In this document: in pieces, positions 1-6,450 of the stretch
Numbering within the stretch: position 1 is the first letter of the stretch
Layout of the letters: the number at the start of each line of letters is the position of its first letter
Source: CAZIRO01 sp964541595
Lineage (GTDB): Bacteria; Acidobacteriota; HRBIN11
Direction of reading: 5' to 3'
Length of the DNA: 6,540 nucleotides
Assembly: GCA_964541595.1 (NCBI GenBank)
Contig: CAZIRO010000154.1
Coordinates: 1 to 6,540 of the forward strand
Notes under the pieces: generated by a model
Told to the model about the DNA's origin: nothing
Seen by the model: the letters and a program-made list of their open reading frames with translations, nothing else
The model's database searches: none
Made by a program: the position numbers and the translations under genes

Positions 1-15
1 TCCCCCGCCCATGCG

Positions 16-99
16 ATGCCCCGTCCGCTGTCTTCCGTCTCCCGTCCCGGATACCCGACACCTGGGACCCGACACCCGCCCCCCGGGACCGGAGACCGG
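16..99 (-). repeat. Degenerate heptanucleotide tandem array
   Basis: Twelve consecutive 7-nt units can be laid end to end without a gap. On the + strand they include GTCCGCT, GTCTTCC, GTCTCCC, GTCCCGG, ATACCCG, ACACCTG, GGACCCG and ACACCCG. Read on the minus strand the consensus is roughly CGGGTRY, with a run of G at unit positions 2-4. The longest exact direct repeat is ACCCGACACC at 53-62 and 67-76, 14 nt (two units) apart. Open frames across it encode Pro/Thr/Arg-rich peptides of the kind expected from translating a 7-nt repeat, so I treat it as non-coding. Its function is unknown. Confidence 0.6.
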
Positions 100-129
100 T
101 GGCCACCGGCACACCGGTGGATCCGGTGG
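96..129. repeat. CCGGTGG palindrome and hairpin cluster
   Basis: CCGGTGG occurs at 96-102, 114-120 and 123-129, and its reverse complement CCACCGG at 103-109. Positions 96-109 form a perfect 14-bp palindrome. Positions 103-120 can instead fold as a 7-bp GC-rich stem with the 4-nt loop CACA. The two pairings share the 103-109 arm and exclude each other. No T-run follows, so a standard intrinsic terminator is not supported. It could be a regulatory dyad or part of the repeat element that ends at 99. Confidence 0.5.
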
Positions 130-171
130 TGCGCATGTCCCATGGCCTGTCCCGATCCCAGTTTTCGAGGT

Positions 172-200
172 TTGCCTGTTTTCTGGAAACCGGTTAAACT
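172..200 (+). promoter_or_regulatory. Candidate sigma70-type promoter for the flavoenzyme gene
   Basis: TTGCCT (172-177, 4 of 6 matches to TTGACA) lies 17 nt before TAAACT (195-200, 4 of 6 matches to TATAAT). This is in the most AT-rich part of the leader, about 64 nt before the ATG. A second possible -10, TATACG at 215-220, has no good -35. The call rests on consensus matching by eye in an organism whose promoter rules are not known. Confidence 0.25.
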
Positions 201-263
201 GCTACCGCATTCATTATACGCAGTTTATCTGGCAAAGGCGATCGGGACGGGAGGGGGCATTCC

Positions 264-1907
264 ATGACTTCCCAGCGTGAGCGACTTGATGCGGATATTC
301 TGATCATTGGGGGTGGTCCCGCGGGATTGAGTGCGGCCATCCGCCTGGGGCAGTTGTTGCAACAGGCCCGACAGGCCGGACAGGTGCGGGAAGATCCGCT
401 CATCGTGGTCGTGGAAAAGGGACGGTACATCGGTGCGCATGTGCGATCCGGTGCGATTCTTGACCCGCGGGCACTGCAGGAACTCGTTCCCGATTTCGTC
501 ACGCGAGCGCCCATCGGGCAGAGAGTCACGCATGAGGAGTTTCTCCTGCTCACTCCCCGGCGTGCGATTCGTTTTCCCACGTGGGTGCTGCCACCGGAGT
601 TTCGCAATCGGGGGTTGTATTCCATTTCTTTGAGTCAACTCGTGCGCTGGATGGCCGAAGAAGCCGAACGTCTGGGGATTACCATTCTGACGGAAACGGC
701 CGTTGAGGCACCGATCGTCGAAAACGACCGTGTGGTCGGGGTCCGTACCGGTCCGAAGGGACGCGATAAACGGGGACAACCCCGGGCCAATTACGATCCC
801 GGTGCGGATATTTACGCCACGGTGACCATCCTTGCGGAGGGCGCCTACGGTACCGTCGCCCGTCAGGTGATCGACCGGTTCGGCCTGCAGCACGGTCGAC
901 AACAGATGATCTATTCGGCGGCCGTGAAGGAAGTCATCGAGGTGCCGGAAAAACGGTTTCCAAGGGGGAAAGTGTTCACCACGCTGGGGTATCCCGCGCG
1001 GTACGGAACGTTTGGCGGTGGATTTTTCTACGACATGGACGGGCCGTACGTGTCCGTCGGACTGGTGTACGGTATGGATTGGACGGATCCGGATCTGGAC
1101 CTCTATGAAGAGTTGCAACGATGGAAACTCCACCCCTACGTGCGTGCGCACCTCGAGGGGGGACAGGTGGTCCAGTACAGTGCATGTATTATTCCGGAAG
1201 GCGGGTTCTATGCCGTACCCAGATTGTATGCGCCCGGCGTGTTGCTCACTGGAGATACGGCCGGCCTCGTGAACGTCCCTCGCAATAAGGGGATCCATCT
1301 GGCCATGAAGTCGGGGATGCTCGCGGCCGAAGTGGCATTCGATGCCTGGCAGCAACGGGACGCTTCTGCAGAACGTCTTTCGGAATATGAACGTCAATTG
1401 CACGCGAGCTGGGTGTGGGACGAACTGTATCGGGTGCGGAATTTTCGCCAGGCGTTTCAGGATGGGTTCATCCTGGGGATGTTGCGTGTCGGACTGTACC
1501 GGTGGACGGGTGGACGGTTGTTGCGCGATCCGTTGCCGATCCGTACGGGTCACCGGCTGGTGCCCCACGGACGGTTGCCACGACGGGATCCGGTTCCGGT
1601 TGACGAGCAATTGATTCCGGACAAGCGCACGGCCGTCGCCCGTGGTGCGCCGAAATACGATGAACAGCCCTCGCATATCACGATCGTCGATACCGGAATC
1701 TGTCTGGAATGTCAGCGTATTTACGACAGCCCGTGTACCAAATTCTGTCCCGCAGACGTCTATCGGTGGGAACCCTCGGAACAACGGATTATTATTAGTT
1801 ATGAGAATTGTCTGCATCCGAAGATCTGTGAATTCGCGTGCCCGTATGATAACATCCGCTGGTACCCCCCACAGGGTGGGGATGGACCCAATTTTACGCT
1901 GACCTGA
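264..1907 (+). CDS. Electron transfer flavoprotein:quinone oxidoreductase (ETF-QO / FixC-FixX fusion)
   Basis: This 547-aa membrane-associated flavoprotein should pass electrons from reduced ETF (fed by acyl-CoA and similar dehydrogenases) to membrane quinone. The N-terminus has the FAD-binding GGGPAG motif (16-21), with acidic Glu51 ending the second strand in VVVEKG. A second FAD contact is GDTAGLVN (330-337), followed by KGIHLAMKSG (342-351). The C-terminus is a FixX-type ferredoxin domain with FCPADVY (494-500) and a closing IRWYPPQGGDGP (531-542), close to the end of known ETF-QOs. Length matches the family (mature human enzyme about 580 aa). The cysteines are unusual: 480, 483, 491, 495, 516, 522 and 526, with Pro519 where the normal CxxCxxC tail has its middle Cys. 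The start is supported by GGAGG at 250-254, 9 nt before the ATG. The next frame begins 5 bp after the stop. Family assignment is firm; cluster content is inference. Confidence 0.93.
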   Translation: MTSQRERLDADILIIGGGPAGLSAAIRLGQLLQQARQAGQVREDPLIVVVEKGRYIGAHVRSGAILDPRALQELVPDFVTRAPIGQRVTHEEFLLLTPRRAIRFPTWVLPPEFRNRGLYSISLSQLVRWMAEEAERLGITILTETAVEAPIVENDRVVGVRTGPKGRDKRGQPRANYDPGADIYATVTILAEGAYGTVARQVIDRFGLQHGRQQMIYSAAVKEVIEVPEKRFPRGKVFTTLGYPARYGTFGGGFFYDMDGPYVSVGLVYGMDWTDPDLDLYEELQRWKLHPYVRAHLEGGQVVQYSACIIPEGGFYAVPRLYAPGVLLTGDTAGLVNVPRNKGIHLAMKSGMLAAEVAFDAWQQRDASAERLSEYERQLHASWVWDELYRVRNFRQAFQDGFILGMLRVGLYRWTGGRLLRDPLPIRTGHRLVPHGRLPRRDPVPVDEQLIPDKRTAVARGAPKYDEQPSHITIVDTGICLECQRIYDSPCTKFCPADVYRWEPSEQRIIISYENCLHPKICEFACPYDNIRWYPPQGGDGPNFTLT

Positions 1908-1912
1908 ACGGA

Positions 1913-2626
1913 GTGACTGAACGAATTGTCTATGTATCGGAAATTCGTACGGTCCAGCCGGCAATCCCGGTCAGTACAACATGCCGGTCAGTCATGCATT
2001 CTTCGATCGCGCTAACCGAAATGGTGTCCGTTCCGTGGTTCCATCGTACCGTCATTGTCCTGGGACTCGTGGCCGTGGGTATTGTCGGGAGTATGTACCT
2101 CTGGGTATGGTGGGTCTCCGGACGTGTCCACCGGGAGCCCGTGACGGGATCTCCTGCAGATATCGACGTCACCCGTGTACAGCAGGCGTCCTGGTGGCGC
2201 CTGGGAGAGTTGCATGCGCGTTCGACGCTCCCGGAAATGCCGATTCAACGCAATCTGTTCCGGTTTGCACAGACCGTGCGCAACCATCCCGCACCCGCGG
2301 AACCGCAGAATGTACCGGCGCCGCCACAGGTGAAAGTGCAGATCCCCGCAGCACCGAAACCGCCACCGGAACCCCCCGCCCCGGAAACACGTCGGACCCG
2401 GGACGGACGGTTGCAGCCGTACCGTCTCATTGGAATGGTGCGTACTGTCCAGGGAGATATCGCATATGCCGTGATCACGGACGGCAGAGATATCTGGGTG
2501 GTCCTCCCCGGGATGACCGTCAACGGTCGGTTTCGCGTGCGCACGATTGATGCAACCGGTGTGCTGATCACCACGCCGGACAGTACGGTCGAACGTCGCT
2601 TGGAATTTCCGAAGGAAAAGAGATAA
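1913..2626 (+). CDS. PilP/GspC-like inner-membrane protein of a pilus or secretion apparatus
   Basis: From a GTG start this is 237 aa. One transmembrane helix spans about 46-68 (hydrophobic from TVIVLGLV to LWVWWV). A periplasmic stretch follows with RNLF (113-116), resembling the short R-(N/D)-x-F motif before the homology region in PilP and GspC proteins. Then come a Pro-rich linker (about 126-158) and a small beta domain (about 166-233) containing YRLIGMV, GDIAYAVI and VVLPGMTVNGRFRV. PilP and GspC use this domain to link the inner-membrane platform to the secretin, and the next gene is a secretin. The start is uncertain: GGAG at 1910-1913 overlaps the GTG, so it is badly placed as a Shine-Dalgarno. 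ATG at 1994 (210 aa) or 2021 (201 aa, with a short basic tail before the helix) is topologically plausible but also lacks a ribosome site. PilP versus GspC cannot be settled here. Confidence 0.72.
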   Translation: MTERIVYVSEIRTVQPAIPVSTTCRSVMHSSIALTEMVSVPWFHRTVIVLGLVAVGIVGSMYLWVWWVSGRVHREPVTGSPADIDVTRVQQASWWRLGELHARSTLPEMPIQRNLFRFAQTVRNHPAPAEPQNVPAPPQVKVQIPAAPKPPPEPPAPETRRTRDGRLQPYRLIGMVRTVQGDIAYAVITDGRDIWVVLPGMTVNGRFRVRTIDATGVLITTPDSTVERRLEFPKEKR

Positions 2627-2627
2627 G

Positions 2628-2676
2628 GGGTTGGAGATTGCGGATTTCGGATTGGGAATTGCGAATTGCGGGTTGA
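2628..2676 (+). repeat. GGATTGC heptanucleotide tandem array
   Basis: Seven abutting 7-nt units fill half of the gap before the secretin gene: GGGTTGG, AGATTGC, GGATTTC, GGATTGG, GAATTGC, GAATTGC and GGGTTGA. Unit positions 4 and 5 are TT in all seven; position 6 is G in six. The array begins two bases after the preceding stop codon and ends 43 bp before the next ATG. It has no inverted symmetry and is not terminator-like. Similar GGATTGC/GAATTGC strings are familiar from intergenic DNA of several bacterial phyla (from memory); no function is assigned. Confidence 0.75.
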
Positions 2677-2719
2677 ATCGAGACCATGTTGTGATGCAGT
2701 GTCCTGAGAGGATGATCCG

Positions 2720-5107
2720 ATGAGTTCCAGAGTACGTATCTGGGGAAGCGTTTTGGTCGGGATTGGATTGATCACGGGAATCGCATGTGCACCCGCGCGG
2801 TATATGCAAAAAGCCCAGAAAGCAGCAGAAGCGGGAGATTACGATCGCGCACTGGAATACTGCCGTGAAGCCATGCGCCGCCACCCAGAGAAGATCGAAT
2901 ACCGTACCCCCTGTCAGCGCTGGCGGCTGCTGGCGGCAGAGGTCCATTTCAAACGGGCAGAAGAGATCATGGCGTCTCAGCCGGATTCTATTGAAACACT
3001 GGAACAGGCCGTCCTGGAATACCAGCGTGCCCTGAGCATCGAACCCACGCATCAACTCGCCGCCGATCGCCTGCGACAGGCGATTGAACGGCTGAAAGCA
3101 TTAAAAGAAGCCGAGGCCGCCCGTCCGACGGAAATCGAACGTGCCAAAGAGAAAGCACGCCGCGCCGGTGTGCTACCGCGGCTCATTCGGAGCGATGAAC
3201 TCATCGATGTCAAATACCGGGAGACCAGCCTGAAACAGATCATCGATTCCATGGCGAAAACCGTGGGACTCAACGTCCTGTACGATAAGGACTACAAGGA
3301 CACCCGCTATACCGTCGAACTGCACGGGGTGACTTTCCTGGAAGCACTGGAATACATCCTGGAAGCCAACGGATTGTTTTATAAGATCATCAATGAAAAT
3401 ACGATTATGGTCATTCCGGATACGCCGAACAAGCGCAGACAGCATCAGGAACTCGTCGTACGGACGTTCTACCTGTCGAATGCGGACGTCAACGAGATTG
3501 TGAATCTATTGCGAAACATTGCGGAACTCCAGCGAATCGTGCCGAACACGCAGTTGAATGCGTTGACCGTGAAGGGCACGCCCGAACAGATCGAGATCGC
3601 CGAACGCATCATTGCGTTGAACGATAAAGCCCGTGCAGAAGTCGTGCTGGATATTGAGGTCCTGGAGGTCAACCGTCGGGTCGCCGCGCAGTACGGTATC
3701 GATCTGACCGGGTATGCGATCACCCAGCAACTCGACGTTGGTGAAGAACCCGGCGTCATTCGTGGCCATCAGATCGGGGGTATCGATGCGGCCTCCTGGT
3801 TGTTCACGGTTCCGTCCATCATTTATCAGGCGCTGCGTTCGGACACACGCACCCGCGTGCTCGCACGCCCGCAAATTCGCGTCTCAGACGGCCAGCAGAT
3901 ATCGATCCGGCTGGGAAACAAGGTCCCGATCCCGGTCACGACGTTTGCCGGAGTCCAGCCCGGTCAGCAGATCTCGGTGGTCACCCCGGTCACACAGTTT
4001 CAAATGACCGACGTCGGGATCAATATCGACATCAAACCACGCGTGCATCACAATCGTGAGGTCACGCTGGATATGAAATTTGAACTCTCTTCGATTGCGG
4101 CACCCGGCCGGTCTGCACTCGAGCCCCCCACGCTGGGCACGCGCATCATCAATACGGTCATACGTCTTCGGGACGGCGAAACGAATCTGCTGGCGGGTTT
4201 ATTGCGACAGGACGAGCGGCGGTCCATGCGGAACATCCCGGGAATTGAGAAGATCCCGTTGTTGCGGGAACTCTTTGCGGCAAACGAACGCAATATCGAG
4301 CAAACGGATATTGTGTTTACCATCACACCGCATATCATTCGCATGCCGAATATTACGGAGGAAGACCTGCAACCCATCTGGGTGGGAACGCAGATGCGGC
4401 CGACGCTGCGGAAACCGCCGGCGTATACTGTACTGACCCCGTCGGAAGCAACCCGTGAGGCTCCGGAAACCGCTCCCCAACCGACGGAACAACCGGCACC
4501 CGCAGCGGCACCGACTCCGGAATCTGCTCCGACTGAACCGCCGCCTGCGGAGGCAACACCGGAACCGCCACCGCAATCGGAGGAGGCAGCGGTACCACCG
4601 TCCGAAGAAACCGCGCCGCCGCAACCGACGGAAAAACAGGCACCGGCGGCGGAAGAAACCGCATCGGCGGAAACACCGTCGGAACAACGGCCTCCACAGA
4701 TCACACCCGCGTGGTATTTGAATCTCCTGCCGGATGGCCGGATGTTGTTGCAGCTCTGGACGACGGGCGTGACGCCGGGGCAGCTCGTGGTATTTACCGT
4801 CCGGTATGACGAGGCAACGCTTGGCAAACCCGAGGTCCGAAGACCGCAGGCACCGTTTCCGCAGATGATCGCAGCGTGGCAGCCCGTGGTGCGCCCCGGA
4901 ACGCTGATCCTGCAAACGCAGTGGCGTGCGCCCGTACAACCGGACGATCGCGTGCAGATCATGCAGATCGTCTGGCCGCGTCCGAAAGCCGGGGAACAGA
5001 CGATTTCCGTTCAACTGGAAGTCGTTATACCAGCATATGGGAATACACCCCTGGTCAATCGGGTGTACGTAATTCCCATCCAGGCGGGAGCGGAGGTACA
5101 GGAATGA
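2720..5107 (+). CDS. Secretin (GspD/PilQ family) with N-terminal TPR and C-terminal cohesin-like domain
   Basis: This 795-aa protein should form the outer-membrane pore of a type IV pilus or type II secretion system. A hydrophobic signal segment (8-22) ends at Cys23 in TGIAC; this may be a lipid-anchor site, though position -3 is Gly rather than the usual Leu. TPR-like helices cover about 27-61 (AGDYDRALEYCREAM) and 74-110, then a charged helical stretch to about 150. An STN/N0-type domain spans about 158-234 and one N1-type ring domain about 245-303. The secretin core spans about 307-541, with VPIP (402-405), DVGINIDIKP (431-440), DGETNLLAGLL (485-495), PGIEKIPLLRELF (507-519) and QTDIVFTITPHII (528-540). 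A Pro/Glu/Ala/Thr linker (about 574-662) leads to a beta-rich domain (663-795) resembling cohesin folds. The ATG follows GAGAGG (2706-2711) by 8 nt. The 3' end overlaps the next gene by 4 bp. The secretin core is certain; the C-terminal fold is inferred. Confidence 0.94.
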   Translation: MSSRVRIWGSVLVGIGLITGIACAPARYMQKAQKAAEAGDYDRALEYCREAMRRHPEKIEYRTPCQRWRLLAAEVHFKRAEEIMASQPDSIETLEQAVLEYQRALSIEPTHQLAADRLRQAIERLKALKEAEAARPTEIERAKEKARRAGVLPRLIRSDELIDVKYRETSLKQIIDSMAKTVGLNVLYDKDYKDTRYTVELHGVTFLEALEYILEANGLFYKIINENTIMVIPDTPNKRRQHQELVVRTFYLSNADVNEIVNLLRNIAELQRIVPNTQLNALTVKGTPEQIEIAERIIALNDKARAEVVLDIEVLEVNRRVAAQYGIDLTGYAITQQLDVGEEPGVIRGHQIGGIDAASWLFTVPSIIYQALRSDTRTRVLARPQIRVSDGQQISIRLGNKVPIPVTTFAGVQPGQQISVVTPVTQFQMTDVGINIDIKPRVHHNREVTLDMKFELSSIAAPGRSALEPPTLGTRIINTVIRLRDGETNLLAGLLRQDERRSMRNIPGIEKIPLLRELFAANERNIEQTDIVFTITPHIIRMPNITEEDLQPIWVGTQMRPTLRKPPAYTVLTPSEATREAPETAPQPTEQPAPAAAPTPESAPTEPPPAEATPEPPPQSEEAAVPPSEETAPPQPTEKQAPAAEETASAETPSEQRPPQITPAWYLNLLPDGRMLLQLWTTGVTPGQLVVFTVRYDEATLGKPEVRRPQAPFPQMIAAWQPVVRPGTLILQTQWRAPVQPDDRVQIMQIVWPRPKAGEQTISVQLEVVIPAYGNTPLVNRVYVIPIQAGAEVQE
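5092..5096 (+). promoter_or_regulatory. Shine-Dalgarno that fixes the start of the Ig/PKD gene
   Basis: GGAGG lies inside the last codons of the secretin, 7 nt before the ATG at 5104. That ATG overlaps the secretin stop as ATGA and opens directly into a signal peptide. The same reading frame stays open back to an earlier ATG at 4876, but that would put about 76 residues ahead of the signal peptide and fully overlap the secretin's C-terminal domain, so 5104 is the better start. Confidence 0.75.
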
Positions 5108-6345
5108 CATGCACCGGACATCTCATACGAAACCGATGGGGCATCCTGTTCGGCAGTGTTCTCCTTGTGGGCACCTGGACGGCATGCGGTCAGGTGGATA
5201 TGACCGCTCCGACCGGGTCCACCCTGCAGATCGTCGTGCACCCGGACTGGGTGCCCCTGCATGGCGGACGTGCAACGGTGACCGTCATCGGGTATCGCCC
5301 GAACGGTGCACCCCTGCCGGACGGAACGGTCGTGACGTTTACGGCCACGCTCGGACGTGTGGAACCCGCGCGGGCGGAAACCCGGGACGGACAGGTGCAG
5401 GTTGTATTCATCAGCGGTGCGGAAAGTGGTACGGCCGTGATTCAGGCGCGGTCGGGACCGGATGCGACGGCCGAGGCACAGATTCTCGTCGGGACGGCAG
5501 CCGTCGGCACCCTGGAAGTCTTCACCGAACCCGGGTTTGTGCCGTTCGGCGGCGGTACCGTACGTGTGATCGCACGCGTGATGACCCGGGACGGTACGCC
5601 GATTCCGCGGATTCCCGTGGTGTTTTCAGCAGATGCGGGTCAACTCGCTTCCAACGGTCGACCGCAACAGACGAATGCGCGTGGCGAGGCGTATGACACG
5701 CTGACCACGAATCAGCAGACGAACGTCACGGCTTCCGTCGGTACGTTGACAGCAACAGTTACGGTCGGATACGGGATCGACAATCAGCCGCCGATTCCGA
5801 TCTTTACGTTTTCCCCGCTGAATCCCGCCGCCGGCCAGCGGGTCTTTTTCAACGCGTGGAGTTCCTACGATCCGGACGGGTTCATCAAGCGGTACGACTG
5901 GGATTTCGGAGACGGCGGCCGTGCGTCCGGACCCCAGGTATCGCACACATATCGCGCGGCCGGACTGTATACCGTCGTGTTGCGGGTGACCGACGATCGT
6001 GGCTGGCAGCGGGCGGCATCCACCCAGATCAATGTCACGTCCGTGGCAAACATCCCACCAGTCGCCATTATCACTGAAATCCGGGAACAAATCGAGGACG
6101 ATGTCTTCTGTGAAGGCGAGCAATTGACCTTTGATGCTACTGGATCCTATGACCCGGACGGTTCGATCATCTCGTACCGATTTGACTTCGGGGACAATAG
6201 CAGCATCATTTCCAGCAGCCCTGTAGTCCAGCACACCTATAGTGGTATTACCGACACCCAGACATTTTTCGTGGTTCTCACTGTAAAAGATAACCTCGGC
6301 GCAACAGACTCCGATACGGTTACCATTCAGGTTCAGAAGTGCTAA
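5104..6345 (+). CDS. Exported, probably lipid-anchored surface protein with two Ig-like and two PKD domains
   Basis: This 413-aa protein starts with a basic N-terminus (RNRWG) and a hydrophobic segment (about 12-27) ending in WTAC, with Cys28 as a possible lipid-attachment site. Trp at -3 is atypical, so cleavage without lipidation is possible. Two bacterial Ig-like (Big_1/invasin type) domains follow at about 40-129 and 135-223. They align with each other: VPLHGGRATVTV with VPFGGGTVRVIA, and TVVTFTATLG with PVVFSADAGQ. Two PKD domains follow at about 228-313 and 317-411. They carry SYDPDG (254-259, 349-353 region), WDFGDGG (266-272) or FDFGDNS (360-366), and HTY (281-283, 377-379). No catalytic motif is visible, so an adhesive or scaffold role on the surface is likely. 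Translation is probably coupled to the secretin through the 4-bp overlap. The only other cysteines are Cys3, Cys336 and the terminal Cys413. Base composition changes within the second PKD domain. Confidence 0.88.
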   Translation: MTCTGHLIRNRWGILFGSVLLVGTWTACGQVDMTAPTGSTLQIVVHPDWVPLHGGRATVTVIGYRPNGAPLPDGTVVTFTATLGRVEPARAETRDGQVQVVFISGAESGTAVIQARSGPDATAEAQILVGTAAVGTLEVFTEPGFVPFGGGTVRVIARVMTRDGTPIPRIPVVFSADAGQLASNGRPQQTNARGEAYDTLTTNQQTNVTASVGTLTATVTVGYGIDNQPPIPIFTFSPLNPAAGQRVFFNAWSSYDPDGFIKRYDWDFGDGGRASGPQVSHTYRAAGLYTVVLRVTDDRGWQRAASTQINVTSVANIPPVAIITEIREQIEDDVFCEGEQLTFDATGSYDPDGSIISYRFDFGDNSSIISSSPVVQHTYSGITDTQTFFVVLTVKDNLGATDSDTVTIQVQKC

Positions 6346-6384
6346 TCAAGTTCAGTGATTGTGAAAGAAGATCCTCGTTCGAAG

Positions 6385-6450
6385 ACAGTCTGGACTGTGC
6401 AAAAATAGTATTACTGCTCATGTGCGTCTTGCACACAGGCGAAGTCCTGT
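6385..6450. repeat. Cluster of nested short inverted repeats in the 3' flank
   Basis: Four dyads fall within 66 bp: ACAGTC/GACTGT (6385-6390 and 6393-6398), TGTGCAA/TTGCACA (6396-6402 and 6429-6435), TGTGC/GCACA (6421-6425 and 6431-6435), and ACAGG/CCTGT (6435-6439 and 6446-6450). The second and third share an arm and are mutually exclusive. None is followed by a T-run on either strand, so a canonical intrinsic terminator for the operon is not supported. A structured 3' untranslated region or protein-binding dyads are possible. Confidence 0.35.

Noticed and set aside
11..280. Open frames in the leader giving Pro/Thr/Arg-rich peptides of 83-89 aa
   Set aside because: They are translations of the 7-nt repeat (a 7-residue echo), lack a domain and run into the start of the flavoenzyme gene.
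225..1964. Long minus-strand open frame of 579 aa
   Set aside because: It is antisense to the flavoenzyme gene, has no recognisable motif, and is explained by the GC-rich codon pattern of the + strand gene.
2012..3055. Minus-strand open frame of 347 aa
   Set aside because: It spans two + strand genes and translates the heptamer array into an Asn-Pro-rich string, a typical spurious product.
4455..4721. Very Arg-rich + strand frame of 88 aa
   Set aside because: It is the frame-shifted reading of the secretin's Pro/Glu linker codons.
4876..5103. N-terminal extension of the Ig/PKD frame
   Set aside because: It would precede a clear signal peptide and overlap the secretin; GGAGG plus ATG at 5104 is a much better start.
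6372..6392. GTTCGAA resembling a tRNA T-loop
   Set aside because: The flanking bases do not form a T-stem, and no acceptor or anticodon arm is present.
6421..6435. Hairpin TGTGC-GTCTT-GCACA as operon terminator
   Set aside because: The stem is only 5 bp and is followed by CAGGCG rather than a T-run.
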